Assembly: GCF_000264455.2 (NCBI RefSeq)
Contig: NC_017958.1
Location: 434,001-498,000, forward strand
Reading direction: 5' to 3'
Length of the DNA: 64,000 nt
Origin: Tistrella mobilis KA081020-065
GTDB taxonomy: Bacteria; Pseudomonadota; Alphaproteobacteria; Tistrellales; Tistrellaceae
This document shows positions 8,978 to 16,909 of this stretch, one piece after another. Under the pieces are notes generated by a model. It did not search any database. It was not told the DNA's origin and worked only from the letters and a program-made list of their open reading frames with translations. The first letter of the stretch is position 1. The number at the start of each line of letters is the position of its first letter. The position numbers were made by a program, and so were the translations under genes.

Positions 8978-10100
8978 CCTGACCGTTCCCGCCGGCCGCC
9001 GGCCGCGCCTGCCCGTCCGGCTGATCGCCACGCCCCGCCGCGATGTCCGGCCCCGCCACACCCTGCTCGCCCTCGCCGTCGGGCTGGGGGTGGGGCTTGG
9101 GGCGACCGTCGCCATGCTCGCCGCCGCCGGCGTGCCGCCGCGTGACGTGCTGAATGAATTCGTGATCTACACCTTCTTCAGCAGCGAAGGCCTGGCGCTG
9201 ACCATGGTGGCCGCCACCCCGCTGATCGTGGTCGGGCTCGCCGCCGCCGCGGCCCTGCGCATCGGCTTCTGGAACATCGGCATCGAGGGCCAGGCCTGGA
9301 TGGGTGCGATCTGCGCAACCTGGGTCGCCGTCGCCGATATCGGCAGCCCGGGCGCGCGCCTGCTGCTGATGGCCCTGGCCGCCATGGCCGGCGGGGCGCT
9401 GATGGCCCTGCCGCCGCTGATCCTGAAGCGCCGGCTGGGCGTCAACGAGATCATCACCACCCTGCTGCTGAACTATGTGGCCGCCCTGTTCGTGCAGCAT
9501 CTGGTCTTCGGGGTCTGGAAGGATCCCGCCTCCAGCTTCCCCTATTCCGAAAGCTTCGAGCCCGGTGTCGAGCGTCTGGCCGGGCTCGGCTGGGGCAAGG
9601 TTCATGTCGGGCTGATCGTGGCGCTAGCGCTTGCCGCCCTGCTCTGGCTGGTGGCGGAACGCTCGCGCATCGGTGCCTGGGTGGCCGCGGTCGGGGCCGA
9701 TGCCCGGGTCGCCTTCGCCTGCGGCCTGCCGGTCGCGGGCGTGATCGCGGGCGCCGTGCTGCTCTCGGGCGCGCTTGCCGGCCTCGGCGGCTTCATGATC
9801 GCCGCCGGCCAGGAATACCGCCTGACCCAGGCGCTCGCCACCGGCACCGGCTTCTCGGCGATCGTGATCGCCTTCCTCGCCCGCTTCGGCGTCATCCCGG
9901 TGGTGATCGTGGCGATCCTGACTGCCGGTCTCTATGTCGCGGGAGATACCGCCCAGGTCTTCTACCAGCTGCCGCGGGCGGTGGTGCTGCTGATCCAGGG
10001 CGTGATCCTGGTCTCGGTGGTCTCGGCCGACATGCTCGCCCGCTACGGCATCCGCCTGCACCGTGTCGGCCCGCATCCCGCAAGGGGGGACCGGCCATGA
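8970..10100 (+). CDS. Nucleoside-type ABC transporter permease 1
   Basis: A 376-residue inner-membrane permease of the BPD_transp_2 (RbsC/YufP) type, with about nine or ten hydrophobic segments. Family marks include the early loop IGFWNIGIEGQAWMGA and KRRLGVNEIITTLLLNY, and the later GLGGFMIAAGQEYRLTQ. The N-terminus has a basic stretch (residues 8-35) before the first membrane span. It overlaps the ATPase gene by 8 bases and the second permease by 4. It pairs with the next gene to form the heterodimeric channel of the BMP-type importer. Confidence 0.93.
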
Positions 10101-11029
10101 CCGACGCCATCTTCCTGATCAACTGGGCGGCGGCGGCGCTGCCGATGACCATGCCGCTGCTGCTGGCGGCCCTCGGCACAATCCTTGCCGGCCGGGCGGG
10201 TGTGCTCAATCTCGGCACCGAGGGCATGATGATGTGCGGCGCGCTTGCCGGCGCCGTCGCGTCGCTCGCCACCGGCAGCCCGGTCGCCGGCGTCGCGGCC
10301 GCGATCCTGGCCGGGGCCGGCCTCGCCCTGGTCTTCGGCGTCGCCTGCCTGATCTTCAAGGCCGATCAGGTGGTGACCGGCCTCACCCTCGCAGCACTGG
10401 GCGCCGGCATCACCGGGCTCCTTGGCCGCGATTACGCCCAGAAGAGCGTGCCCGGCTTCCCACGGCTGGAAGATCACGCCCTCGCCCATCTGCCCGGCAT
10501 CGGCCCTGTTCTCTTCGCCCAGGACGCCCTGCTCTATGCCTGCCTGCCGCTGGCGGCCCTGGTCTGGTGGTATCTCGCCCGCACAGATGGCGGGCTGAAG
10601 CTGCGGGCGGTGGGCGAGGCGCCGGATGCCGCCGATGCGGCTGGTGTGCCGGTCACCGCCACCCGCATGGGCGCGGTGCTGGCCGGCGGTGCGCTTTCGG
10701 GCCTTGCCGGCGGCTATCTGGCACTGGCCGGCAGCCGGATGTGGATCGAGGGCATGACCAACGGCCGCGGCTGGATCGCGATCGCCGTGGTCATCCTGGC
10801 GCGCTGGAACCCGGTCGCGGCGATCGGCGGCGCGCTGCTCTTCGGCGCGGTCGATGCGCTGGTGCCCCGGTTGCAGGCGGCCGGCGTGGCGGTGCCCACC
10901 TTCATCCTGTTCATGGCGCCCTATCTCGCCGCCCTGGCGGTGCTGGTGGCCACCGCCATCCTGCGCCGCGACGGCGCCATGGGCCCGGCCGCCCTCGGCC
11001 GCCCCTATTCGCGAGAGGATCGGCACTGA
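10097..11029 (+). CDS. Nucleoside-type ABC transporter permease 2
   Basis: A 310-residue permease of the same BPD_transp_2 family (YufQ-like). It has eight or more membrane spans and the family stretches GRAGVLNLGTEGMMMCGAL and KADQVVTGLTLAALGAGITG, plus GGYLALAGSRMWIEGMTNGR. It starts with an ATGA overlap on the preceding permease and has GGGGGA upstream. It completes the binding protein, ATPase, permease, permease importer; the AMP nucleosidase gene follows after 90 bases. Confidence 0.93.
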   Translation: MTDAIFLINWAAAALPMTMPLLLAALGTILAGRAGVLNLGTEGMMMCGALAGAVASLATGSPVAGVAAAILAGAGLALVFGVACLIFKADQVVTGLTLAALGAGITGLLGRDYAQKSVPGFPRLEDHALAHLPGIGPVLFAQDALLYACLPLAALVWWYLARTDGGLKLRAVGEAPDAADAAGVPVTATRMGAVLAGGALSGLAGGYLALAGSRMWIEGMTNGRGWIAIAVVILARWNPVAAIGGALLFGAVDALVPRLQAAGVAVPTFILFMAPYLAALAVLVATAILRRDGAMGPAALGRPYSREDRH

Positions 11030-11119
11030 CACCCCGGACCGTCACGGGCTCTTCCCTTGATACCGGCACCGCCGCACCCGATCTTGCCTGATCATATGGC
11101 GAGAACGGAGACGACCCCC

Positions 11120-12628
11120 GTGCCCTATCCCAAGACCACCGGCCGGGCGACCGGCAGCCGCCCGCTGGAGCTGGCGCCGGCCGCGCCGCTCCAGCCATTC
11201 CGCGACCCCAAGGCGGCGGTGGACCGGCTGGTCGAACTGTTCGAGCGCAACACCCGCTGGCTGCGCGATGCCTTCGCCCGACTGCTCGACGGCAGCCTGG
11301 GCGAGGTGCGGGTGCGTGCCTTCTACCCTCAGATCCGCCTGGTTACCGACAGCCATACCAGGGTCGACAGCCGGCTCTCTTACGGCTTCGTTTCGGGGCC
11401 GGGGGTGCATGCCACCACCGTCACCCGCCCCGACCTGTTCCGCCGCTATCTCACCGAGCAGATCTCACTGCTGATCCGCAATCACGACGTGCCGGTGCTG
11501 ATCGGCGATTCCGAGGTGCCGATCCCGCTGCATTTCGCCTTCTGGGACGGCACCCATGTCGAAGGCGCCGCGGCGCTGCGCATCGACCGGCCGCTGGCCG
11601 ACATCTTCGACCTGCCCGATCTGAAGCTGATGGACGATGCCATCGCCAACGGCACCTATGAAGCGCCCGACGGCGTACTGCCGCTGGCCCCGTTTACCGC
11701 CCCCCGGATCGATTATTCCCTGCACCGCCTGCAGCACTATTCCGCCACCGCTGCCGAGCATTTCCAGAATTTCATCGTCTTCACCAACTACCAGTTCTAT
11801 GTCGATGAATTCTGCCGCATGGCCTCGGAGCTTCTGGCCGACGGCGACAGCGGCTACGAAAGCTTCGTGGCCCCCGGCAACCTGATCACCCGTGCGGGCG
11901 AAACCGGTCGCGGCCTGGCACTGCCCGACGGCAAGCTACCGCAGATGCCGGCCTATCACCTCACCCGCGCCGACCAGTCGGGCATCACCCTGGTCAATAT
12001 CGGCGTCGGCCCCTCCAACGCCAAAACCATCACCGACCATGTGGCGGTGCTGCGCCCCCATGCCTGGCTGATGCTGGGCCACTGCGCCGGCCTCAGGAAC
12101 AGCCAGCGTCTGGGCGATTACGTGCTCGCCCATGGCTATGTCCGCGACGATCACGTTCTGGATCACGACCTGCCGGTCTGGGTGCCGATCCCGCCGCTCG
12201 CCGAGGTCCAGGTGGCGCTGGAACATGCGGTGGCCGATGTCACCGGTCTCGACGGCTATGATCTGAAGCAGGTGATGCGCACCGGCACCGTCGCCTCGAT
12301 CGACAACCGCAACTGGGAACTCTGGAACCAGAGTGCCCTGGTCCAGCGCTTCTCGCAGTCGCGCGCCATCGCGCTCGACATGGAATCGGCCACCATCGCC
12401 GCCAACGGCTTCCGCTTCCGCGTGCCCTACGGCACCCTGCTCTGCGTTTCGGACAAGCCGCTCCATGGCGAGCTGAAGCTGCCGGGCATGGCCACCGATT
12501 TCTACAAGCGCCAGGTCGCCCAGCATCTGGAAATCGGCATCCGCGCCATGGAGGCGCTGCGCGCCATGCCACGCGAACGTCTGCATTCCCGCAAGCTGCG
12601 CAGCTTCACCGAAACCGCATTTCAATAG
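11120..12628 (+). CDS. amn: AMP nucleosidase
   Basis: About 502 residues, close to the usual 480-500 of AMP nucleosidase, which splits AMP to adenine and ribose 5-phosphate. The N-terminal regulatory domain (about 20-190) includes FYPQIRLVTDSHTRVDSRLSYG; the C-terminal phosphorylase-like domain has TLVNIGVGPSNAKTITDHVA, WLMLGHCAGLRNSQRLGDYV (phosphate/ribose site) and ALDMESATIAANGFRFRVPYG, the E-S-A-T ribose-binding motif. GTG at 11120 is preceded by GGAGA at good spacing; an ATG at 11096 in the same frame lacks a ribosome site but is possible. Position just after a nucleoside importer supports a purine salvage role. Confidence 0.93.
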   Translation: MPYPKTTGRATGSRPLELAPAAPLQPFRDPKAAVDRLVELFERNTRWLRDAFARLLDGSLGEVRVRAFYPQIRLVTDSHTRVDSRLSYGFVSGPGVHATTVTRPDLFRRYLTEQISLLIRNHDVPVLIGDSEVPIPLHFAFWDGTHVEGAAALRIDRPLADIFDLPDLKLMDDAIANGTYEAPDGVLPLAPFTAPRIDYSLHRLQHYSATAAEHFQNFIVFTNYQFYVDEFCRMASELLADGDSGYESFVAPGNLITRAGETGRGLALPDGKLPQMPAYHLTRADQSGITLVNIGVGPSNAKTITDHVAVLRPHAWLMLGHCAGLRNSQRLGDYVLAHGYVRDDHVLDHDLPVWVPIPPLAEVQVALEHAVADVTGLDGYDLKQVMRTGTVASIDNRNWELWNQSALVQRFSQSRAIALDMESATIAANGFRFRVPYGTLLCVSDKPLHGELKLPGMATDFYKRQVAQHLEIGIRAMEALRAMPRERLHSRKLRSFTETAFQ

Positions 12629-12710
12629 GGCACCAGATCGGGGTCTCGCGGGTTGTACCTCCGGGCATGCATCGACATATGAGAGGTGCGCCCCCGAACA
12701 GGAGGACCCT

Positions 12711-13028
12711 ATGACCAACCGGAAATCCCCCGCCGACGAGGTTGACGAGACCGCCGCCCGGGCCCATACCGACGAGCGCCTGGACGAGGCGCTTGAGGAG
12801 AGCTTCCCCGCCAGCGACCCGCCGTCCCAGACCGAGCCCGGCAACGCCCGCATCGACGACGATCCCGCCGAAGATGCGGAGACCGAAGCCGAAGAGCACG
12901 AGGAGGAACGGGTCGACGAAGCCCTGGAAGAGACCTTCCCGGCCAGCGACCCGCCCTCGCATTCGGACCCCAATTCCGGTGTGACCCGCAACCGCAAACC
13001 GGCCCCGCCGCCGGACCCGGCCCGCTGA
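12711..13028 (+). CDS. Small acidic protein with two copies of an ESFPASDPPS motif
   Basis: A 105-residue acidic, probably disordered protein of unknown function. A unit is repeated: RLDEALEESFPASDPPS at residues 23-39 and RVDEALEETFPASDPPS at 67-83, a 44-residue period. The motif (D/E)ExxEESFPASDPP appears, usually once, in many small uncharacterised bacterial proteins; here it is duplicated with only conservative changes. AGGAGG sits at ideal distance before the ATG, so the gene is real. Monocistronic, with a good terminator downstream. No membrane span, no signal peptide. The repeat could be a helix followed by a proline-capped binding motif for a partner. Confidence 0.85.
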   Translation: MTNRKSPADEVDETAARAHTDERLDEALEESFPASDPPSQTEPGNARIDDDPAEDAETEAEEHEEERVDEALEETFPASDPPSHSDPNSGVTRNRKPAPPPDPAR

Positions 13029-13046
13029 CCCCACCCGCCCCACCCC

Positions 13047-13094
13047 GGCGGGGACCACCATGCCGCCCCCTCGGCGGCGGGTCCCCGCCCTTTT
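13047..13094 (+). terminator. Rho-independent terminator after the small repeat protein
   Basis: GGCGGGGAC (13047-13055) pairs with GTCCCCGCC (13081-13089), with an inner GCCG/CGGC hairpin, followed by CTTTT. It lies 19 bases past the stop. Confidence 0.8.
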
Positions 13095-13172
13095 GGAGGA
13101 CTGAAGCTGTTTGACTTTTAATCACGCACAGGTTGGTATGCACAGCTGATTTTGACGCTTTCGGGTCATCTC

Positions 13173-13208
13173 CCATGTCGGGAGGCAGCACCATGTCGGG
13201 AGGCAGCA
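13173..13208. repeat. Exact tandem 18-bp repeat before the HicB-like gene
   Basis: CCATGTCGGGAGGCAGCA occurs twice head to tail (13173-13190 and 13191-13208), ending 8 bases before the HicB-like start. A third, diverged copy follows the gene at 13444-13461 (15 of 18 positions match). The core CCCATRTCGGG is nearly palindromic, so it could be an autoregulatory operator. Confidence 0.75.
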
Positions 13209-13216
13209 TCGCCCCC

Positions 13217-13432
13217 ATGAACGACCTTCTTGAGATTGACGGCGAGACGGTGATCGTCACCTTCGATCCCGAGATTCGGATGCTGCGCGGTGCATTCATC
13301 GGCCTGAGCGGTGGCGCCGACTTCTATGCGACGACGATCCCCGACCTGATAGAGGAAGGCCGCAGATCGCTGGCCGTCTATCTCTGCCTCTGCCGGGAGA
13401 GGGGCATTGAACCGCGCCCCAAAGTCGCATGA
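13217..13432 (+). CDS. HicB-like antitoxin-family protein without a HicA partner
   Basis: A 71-residue protein matching the HicB N-terminal fold: MNDLLEIDGETVIVTFDPEI, RGAFIGLSGGADFYATTI, then the helix IPDLIEEGRRSLAVYL. In HicB, the short partial RNase-H-like domain binds the HicA toxin, and a C-terminal ribbon-helix-helix binds DNA. This protein stops at residue 71, directly after the first domain, so the DNA-binding part is short or missing. No ORF resembling the 60-80 residue HicA is seen on either side. The ATG was chosen for the fold boundary; the upstream in-frame repeat region (MSGGS twice) could be a longer N-terminus. Possibly an orphan antitoxin or a remnant. Confidence 0.65.
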   Translation: MNDLLEIDGETVIVTFDPEIRMLRGAFIGLSGGADFYATTIPDLIEEGRRSLAVYLCLCRERGIEPRPKVA

Positions 13433-13443
13433 CTGGCGGTCCC

Positions 13444-13461
13444 CCATATCGGGCGGTAGCA
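13444..13461. repeat. Diverged third copy of the 18-bp repeat, after the HicB-like gene
   Basis: CCATATCGGGCGGTAGCA matches the tandem unit before the gene at 15 of 18 positions and lies 11 bases past the HicB-like stop, in the same orientation. Confidence 0.6.
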
Positions 13462-13501
13462 TGGCAGGCATCCCGTCCACCTGGCCCAAGGATGCGCGCC
13501 C

Positions 13502-14788
13502 ATGGCCTCCCCGCCGCTCCGCCCCGAGATTGCCGGCCGTGACGGCCGGCCGCTGCCGGTTCTGGTCGACCTGCCCGAGGGCGGGGCGGTCACGGCCGGC
13601 TGGGCGATTTTCGCCCATTGCTTCACCTGCTCCGCCGCCAGCACCGCGGCCACCCGCATCGCGCGGGGGCTGGCGGCGGAAGGCTTCGGCGTGCTTCGGG
13701 TGGATTTCACCGGCAGCGGTGAAGGCTGCGAGCCGCCGGCGCCCGATTTCGCCGCCGATGTCGAAGACATCATCCTGGCCGCCGGCTGGCTGGAGCGGAG
13801 CCATGCAGCGCCCGTCCTGCTGATCGGTCACAGCCTGGGCGGCACCGCCGTGCTGGCGGCGGCCCCAAGGCTCGCCGCCGTGCGCGCCGTCGCCACCATC
13901 GGCGCGCCCTCCGCCCCCGAACACATCCTGCACCATCTGGGTCGCGCCGCCGATGACGCGCTCGAAGACGGCCGCGCCGTGCTGCCGCTGGGGTCGGGCA
14001 CCATCACCGTCACCCGCGATTTCGTCCAGGGCGTGCGCGAGGCCGAGGTGCTGCACGGCCTCGGCCGGCTGCACAAGGCGCTGCTGGTGATGCATGCGCC
14101 GCTCGACCAGATCGTCGGCATCGACGAGGCGACCCGGATCTTCGTCGCCGCCCGCCATCCCAAAAGCTTCGTGTCGCTCGACACCGCCGACCATCTGCTG
14201 AACGGCGCCGCCGATGCCGCATATGCCGCCGGCGTCATCGCCGCCTGGGCCGCGCGCTATACCCGCGACGACGACGGCCATCGCCACGGCGCCCGGGCCG
14301 GCGCGCCCGATGCCGCGGCGGTCGATGCCGCCACCGCGGCCGGCGCGCCGCCGCCCGAAGGCCGGGTGGTGGTGGCGGAGAACGGCCGGGGCAGACTCGG
14401 CAACACGGTCCGGGTCGGCCGGCATATCCAACTCGCCGACGAGCCGGTGGCGGTCGGCGGCCAGGATGGCGGCCCGGCACCCTACGACTATCTGCTGGCC
14501 GGACTTGGCGCCTGCACCTCGATGACCATCCGCATGTATGCCGATCGCAAGGGCTGGCCGCTCGCCCGTGTGACCGTCACCCTTGCGCATGCCAAGGTCC
14601 ATGCCCGAGACTGCGCCGAGTGCGAAACCCGCGAGGGCAAGATCGACGTGATCGACCGGGAGATCCTTCTCGACGGTCCGCTCGACGACGACCAGCGCGC
14701 AAAGCTGATGGAGATTGCCGACAAATGCCCGGTTCATCGGACGCTGCATTCAGAGATACTGGTTCGGACGCGCGCGGTGACGGCGTGA
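13502..14788 (+). CDS. Bifunctional alpha/beta hydrolase - OsmC family fusion
   Basis: A 428-residue two-domain protein. Residues 1-255 form an alpha/beta hydrolase with nucleophile motif GHSLGG, an acid in the HAPLDQIVG region and a late catalytic His in DTADHLL. Residues 285-428 are an OsmC/Ohr-like domain: PAPYDYLLAGLGACTSMTIRMYADRKGWPL carries the first peroxidatic-type Cys, and KCPVHRTL the second. OsmC proteins reduce organic hydroperoxides with these two cysteines. This fusion is a known arrangement in Proteobacteria, where the hydrolase may release acyl peroxides or esters for the OsmC part. The next hydrolase gene overlaps it by 4 bases (GTGA). Confidence 0.93.
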   Translation: MASPPLRPEIAGRDGRPLPVLVDLPEGGAVTAGWAIFAHCFTCSAASTAATRIARGLAAEGFGVLRVDFTGSGEGCEPPAPDFAADVEDIILAAGWLERSHAAPVLLIGHSLGGTAVLAAAPRLAAVRAVATIGAPSAPEHILHHLGRAADDALEDGRAVLPLGSGTITVTRDFVQGVREAEVLHGLGRLHKALLVMHAPLDQIVGIDEATRIFVAARHPKSFVSLDTADHLLNGAADAAYAAGVIAAWAARYTRDDDGHRHGARAGAPDAAAVDAATAAGAPPPEGRVVVAENGRGRLGNTVRVGRHIQLADEPVAVGGQDGGPAPYDYLLAGLGACTSMTIRMYADRKGWPLARVTVTLAHAKVHARDCAECETREGKIDVIDREILLDGPLDDDQRAKLMEIADKCPVHRTLHSEILVRTRAVTA

Positions 14789-15744
14789 TCCCCGACGCCT
14801 TCGCCGATGCCGGCTTCACGGTCGAGCGTCTGGTGATGGATGACGGCGTCGCCCTCACCCTCGCCCGGATCGGCCCGCGTTACGCCGAAAGCGGCCGCCG
14901 GCCGGTGATCCTGGGCCATGGCGTCGGCTTTGCCACCCTCGCCTATCGCGGCCTCTGGCAGACCCTGTCGCGGGATCGCGAAGTCGTGGCGGTGGACCTG
15001 CGCGGCCACGGCCTCAACGCCGCCGGCATCGACGCGACCCCGCCCCAGGCCCGGCTTGCCGCCGATCAGGCCGCCATCGCCCGCCATCTTGCGGCCGAGA
15101 CCGGCACGCCCCCGGACGCGGTGTTCCATTCCTATTCCGGCGTGCTGTCGCTGCATGCCGAGCAGGCCGAAGGCCGGCTCTATCACCGTCGGGTGTTCAT
15201 GGAGCCGCCGCTGATCCCGGCCGGCGAGATGGAGGGGGCGACAGAGGCCGCCGCCGGGCGCGATTTCATGGCCGAGCGGATGAAGCGCCGCCGTGACCGT
15301 TTCGCCAGCCTTGAGGATTTCGCCCGCATCTTCCGCGAGCGGCCGGAATTCGCCTGGATGGAGCCGGGCGCCCCCGACGATCTGGCCGCCGCCGTGCTGG
15401 TGCCGGCCGAAGAGGGCGGCTTCCGCCTCGCCTGCGCCCCCGCCGTCGAAAGCGGCTTCTACAGCGGCAACACGCCCGAAGGGCTCTGGGATCTGCTCGC
15501 CCGGGCGAAGCGCGCGCCGGGGCTGGTCGCCCCCAGCCTGATGATCGCCGGCCGCCGCCCCACCGGCATCACCGCCGATCCTTTCACCGCCGCCATCACC
15601 CCGGTAGCCGCCCGCGCCGGCGGTTTCGACCTGCTTCAGCTGGCCGACATCACCCATATGCTGCCGATGGAACGCTCCGCCTTCATCGCCGCGGCAGCCA
15701 CCGCCTTTTTCGACGAACCGGCGCGGGAGGAAAGCGCCACCTGA
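14785..15744 (+). CDS. Alpha/beta-fold hydrolase
   Basis: About 319 residues of the alpha/beta hydrolase superfamily. The oxyanion strand is VILGHGVGFATLAYRGLW, followed by EVVAVDLRGHGLN, and a nucleophile elbow FHSYSG in which the usual first Gly of G-x-S-x-G is replaced by Phe. A late His lies in DITHMLPMER. The chosen GTG overlaps the stop of the fusion gene (GTGA), which suggests translational coupling; an ATG at 14725 would give a longer N-terminus and a 64-base overlap. Substrate unknown; pairing with a hydrolase/OsmC protein hints at lipid or peroxide metabolism. Confidence 0.82.
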   Translation: MIPDAFADAGFTVERLVMDDGVALTLARIGPRYAESGRRPVILGHGVGFATLAYRGLWQTLSRDREVVAVDLRGHGLNAAGIDATPPQARLAADQAAIARHLAAETGTPPDAVFHSYSGVLSLHAEQAEGRLYHRRVFMEPPLIPAGEMEGATEAAAGRDFMAERMKRRRDRFASLEDFARIFRERPEFAWMEPGAPDDLAAAVLVPAEEGGFRLACAPAVESGFYSGNTPEGLWDLLARAKRAPGLVAPSLMIAGRRPTGITADPFTAAITPVAARAGGFDLLQLADITHMLPMERSAFIAAAATAFFDEPAREESAT

Positions 15745-15776
15745 CAGTCATGAGATGACCGTTTAAAGAATCTCAC

Positions 15777-15798
15777 TGACAGATATTGAAATCTGTCA
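15777..15798. promoter_or_regulatory. Palindromic operator TGACAGAT-N6-ATCTGTCA
   Basis: Perfect 8-base arms around ATTGAA, in an AT-rich stretch 50 bases before the aldo/keto reductase ATG. This is a typical TetR-family operator, and a TetR gene follows the reductase, so it is probably the site through which that regulator represses the pair. Confidence 0.75.
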
Positions 15799-15809
15799 TC
15801 GCAAAGCGC

Positions 15810-15841
15810 ATCCTCTCTTCACACCCCGATGAAGAGAGGAT
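15810..15841 (+). promoter_or_regulatory. Perfect 11-bp hairpin burying the Shine-Dalgarno of the aldo/keto reductase
   Basis: ATCCTCTCTTC (15810-15820) and GAAGAGAGGAT (15831-15841) form a perfect stem with a 10-base loop. The 3' arm contains GAGAGGA, the only ribosome-binding site for the ATG at 15848. In the mRNA the site would be closed, so translation should depend on melting, on another RNA structure or on a protein. Confidence 0.65.
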
Positions 15842-15847
15842 GGTGTC

Positions 15848-16882
15848 ATGCCCGTATCCGTTCCCGCCCAGACCTTCACCGGCACCGCCGGCCGGCTCGA
15901 CGACCCGATGACCCTGCCGGCGCTCGGCCTCGGCTGCATGGGCATGTCCGATGCCTATGGCCCGGCCGATCGCGACGAAAGCATCGCGACCGTTCATGCC
16001 GCCCTCGATGCCGGCATCTTCCTGCTCGATACCGGCGATTTCTACGGCCAGGGCCACAATGAACTGCTGATCCGCGAAGCGCTGTGGAGCCGGCGGCGCG
16101 AGGATGTGTTCATTGCGGTCAAATTCGGGGCGCTGCGCGACCCCGAGGGCCGTTTCCTGGGCTTCGACAGCCGCCCGGCCGCGGTCAAGAACGCGCTCGC
16201 CTACACCCTGAAACGGCTCGGTACCGATTATGTCGACCTCTACCAGCCGGCCCGGTTGGATCCCGCCGTGCCGATCGAGGACACGGTCGGCGCCGTCGCC
16301 GAGATGATCCAGGCCGGCTATGTCCGCCATCTGGGCCTCTCGGAAGTCAGCGCCCAGACGCTGGAGCGCGCCGCCGCGGTGCATCCGGTGCGCTGGCTGC
16401 AGATCGAATATTCGGTGCTCGACCGGGGCATCGAAGCCTCGATCCTGCCCGCCGCCCGCCGGCTCGGCACGGTGATCAGCGCCTATGGCGTGCTCGGCCG
16501 GGGCCTGCTTTCGACCGATTGGGCGGCACGCAAGGCGCTGGCGGTGGGCGACTATCGCGCCCATCTGCCGCGTTTCTCGGGCGACAATCTGGAACGCAAT
16601 CTGGCGCTCACCGGCGTGCTGCACGACATCGCGGCCGAATACGAGATGACCGCCACCCAGATCGCCATCGCCTGGGTGCTGGCCCAGGGCCCGGATATCG
16701 TGCCGCTGATCGGTGCCCGCCGGCGTCACCAGTTGGCCGAAGCGATCGGGGCGCTCGACATCCGGCTCTCATCCGGCGATCTTGCCCGGATCCGCAATGC
16801 CATCCCGGCCGATGCCCCGGCCGGGACGCGCTACGCGCCCGAGCAGATGCGGATGCTGGATAGCGAGACCGGGGCCGTCTGA
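15848..16882 (+). CDS. Aldo/keto reductase
   Basis: A 344-residue NADPH-dependent (beta/alpha)8 reductase close to the YajO/Tas-like branch. LPALGLGCMGMSDAYG opens the barrel; the catalytic Asp and Tyr lie in DTGDFYGQGHNE and Lys in FIAVKFGAL. The usual His of the family (DLYQxHRxD) is not present: the sequence reads DLYQPARLDP. The cofactor loop is PLIGARRRHQLAEAI. The start has GAGAGGA upstream, itself held in a hairpin. A TetR regulator gene follows after 27 bases, and a TetR-type palindrome lies upstream, so the pair is probably an inducible detoxification unit for aldehydes or ketones. Confidence 0.92.
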   Translation: MPVSVPAQTFTGTAGRLDDPMTLPALGLGCMGMSDAYGPADRDESIATVHAALDAGIFLLDTGDFYGQGHNELLIREALWSRRREDVFIAVKFGALRDPEGRFLGFDSRPAAVKNALAYTLKRLGTDYVDLYQPARLDPAVPIEDTVGAVAEMIQAGYVRHLGLSEVSAQTLERAAAVHPVRWLQIEYSVLDRGIEASILPAARRLGTVISAYGVLGRGLLSTDWAARKALAVGDYRAHLPRFSGDNLERNLALTGVLHDIAAEYEMTATQIAIAWVLAQGPDIVPLIGARRRHQLAEAIGALDIRLSSGDLARIRNAIPADAPAGTRYAPEQMRMLDSETGAV

Positions 16883-16909
16883 CGCCCCGGCCCCCCGGGG
16901 AGAGATGGA

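Noticed and set aside
13047-13094. Riboswitch-like folded region
   Set aside because: The structure is better explained as a simple terminator with a nested hairpin and CTTTT.
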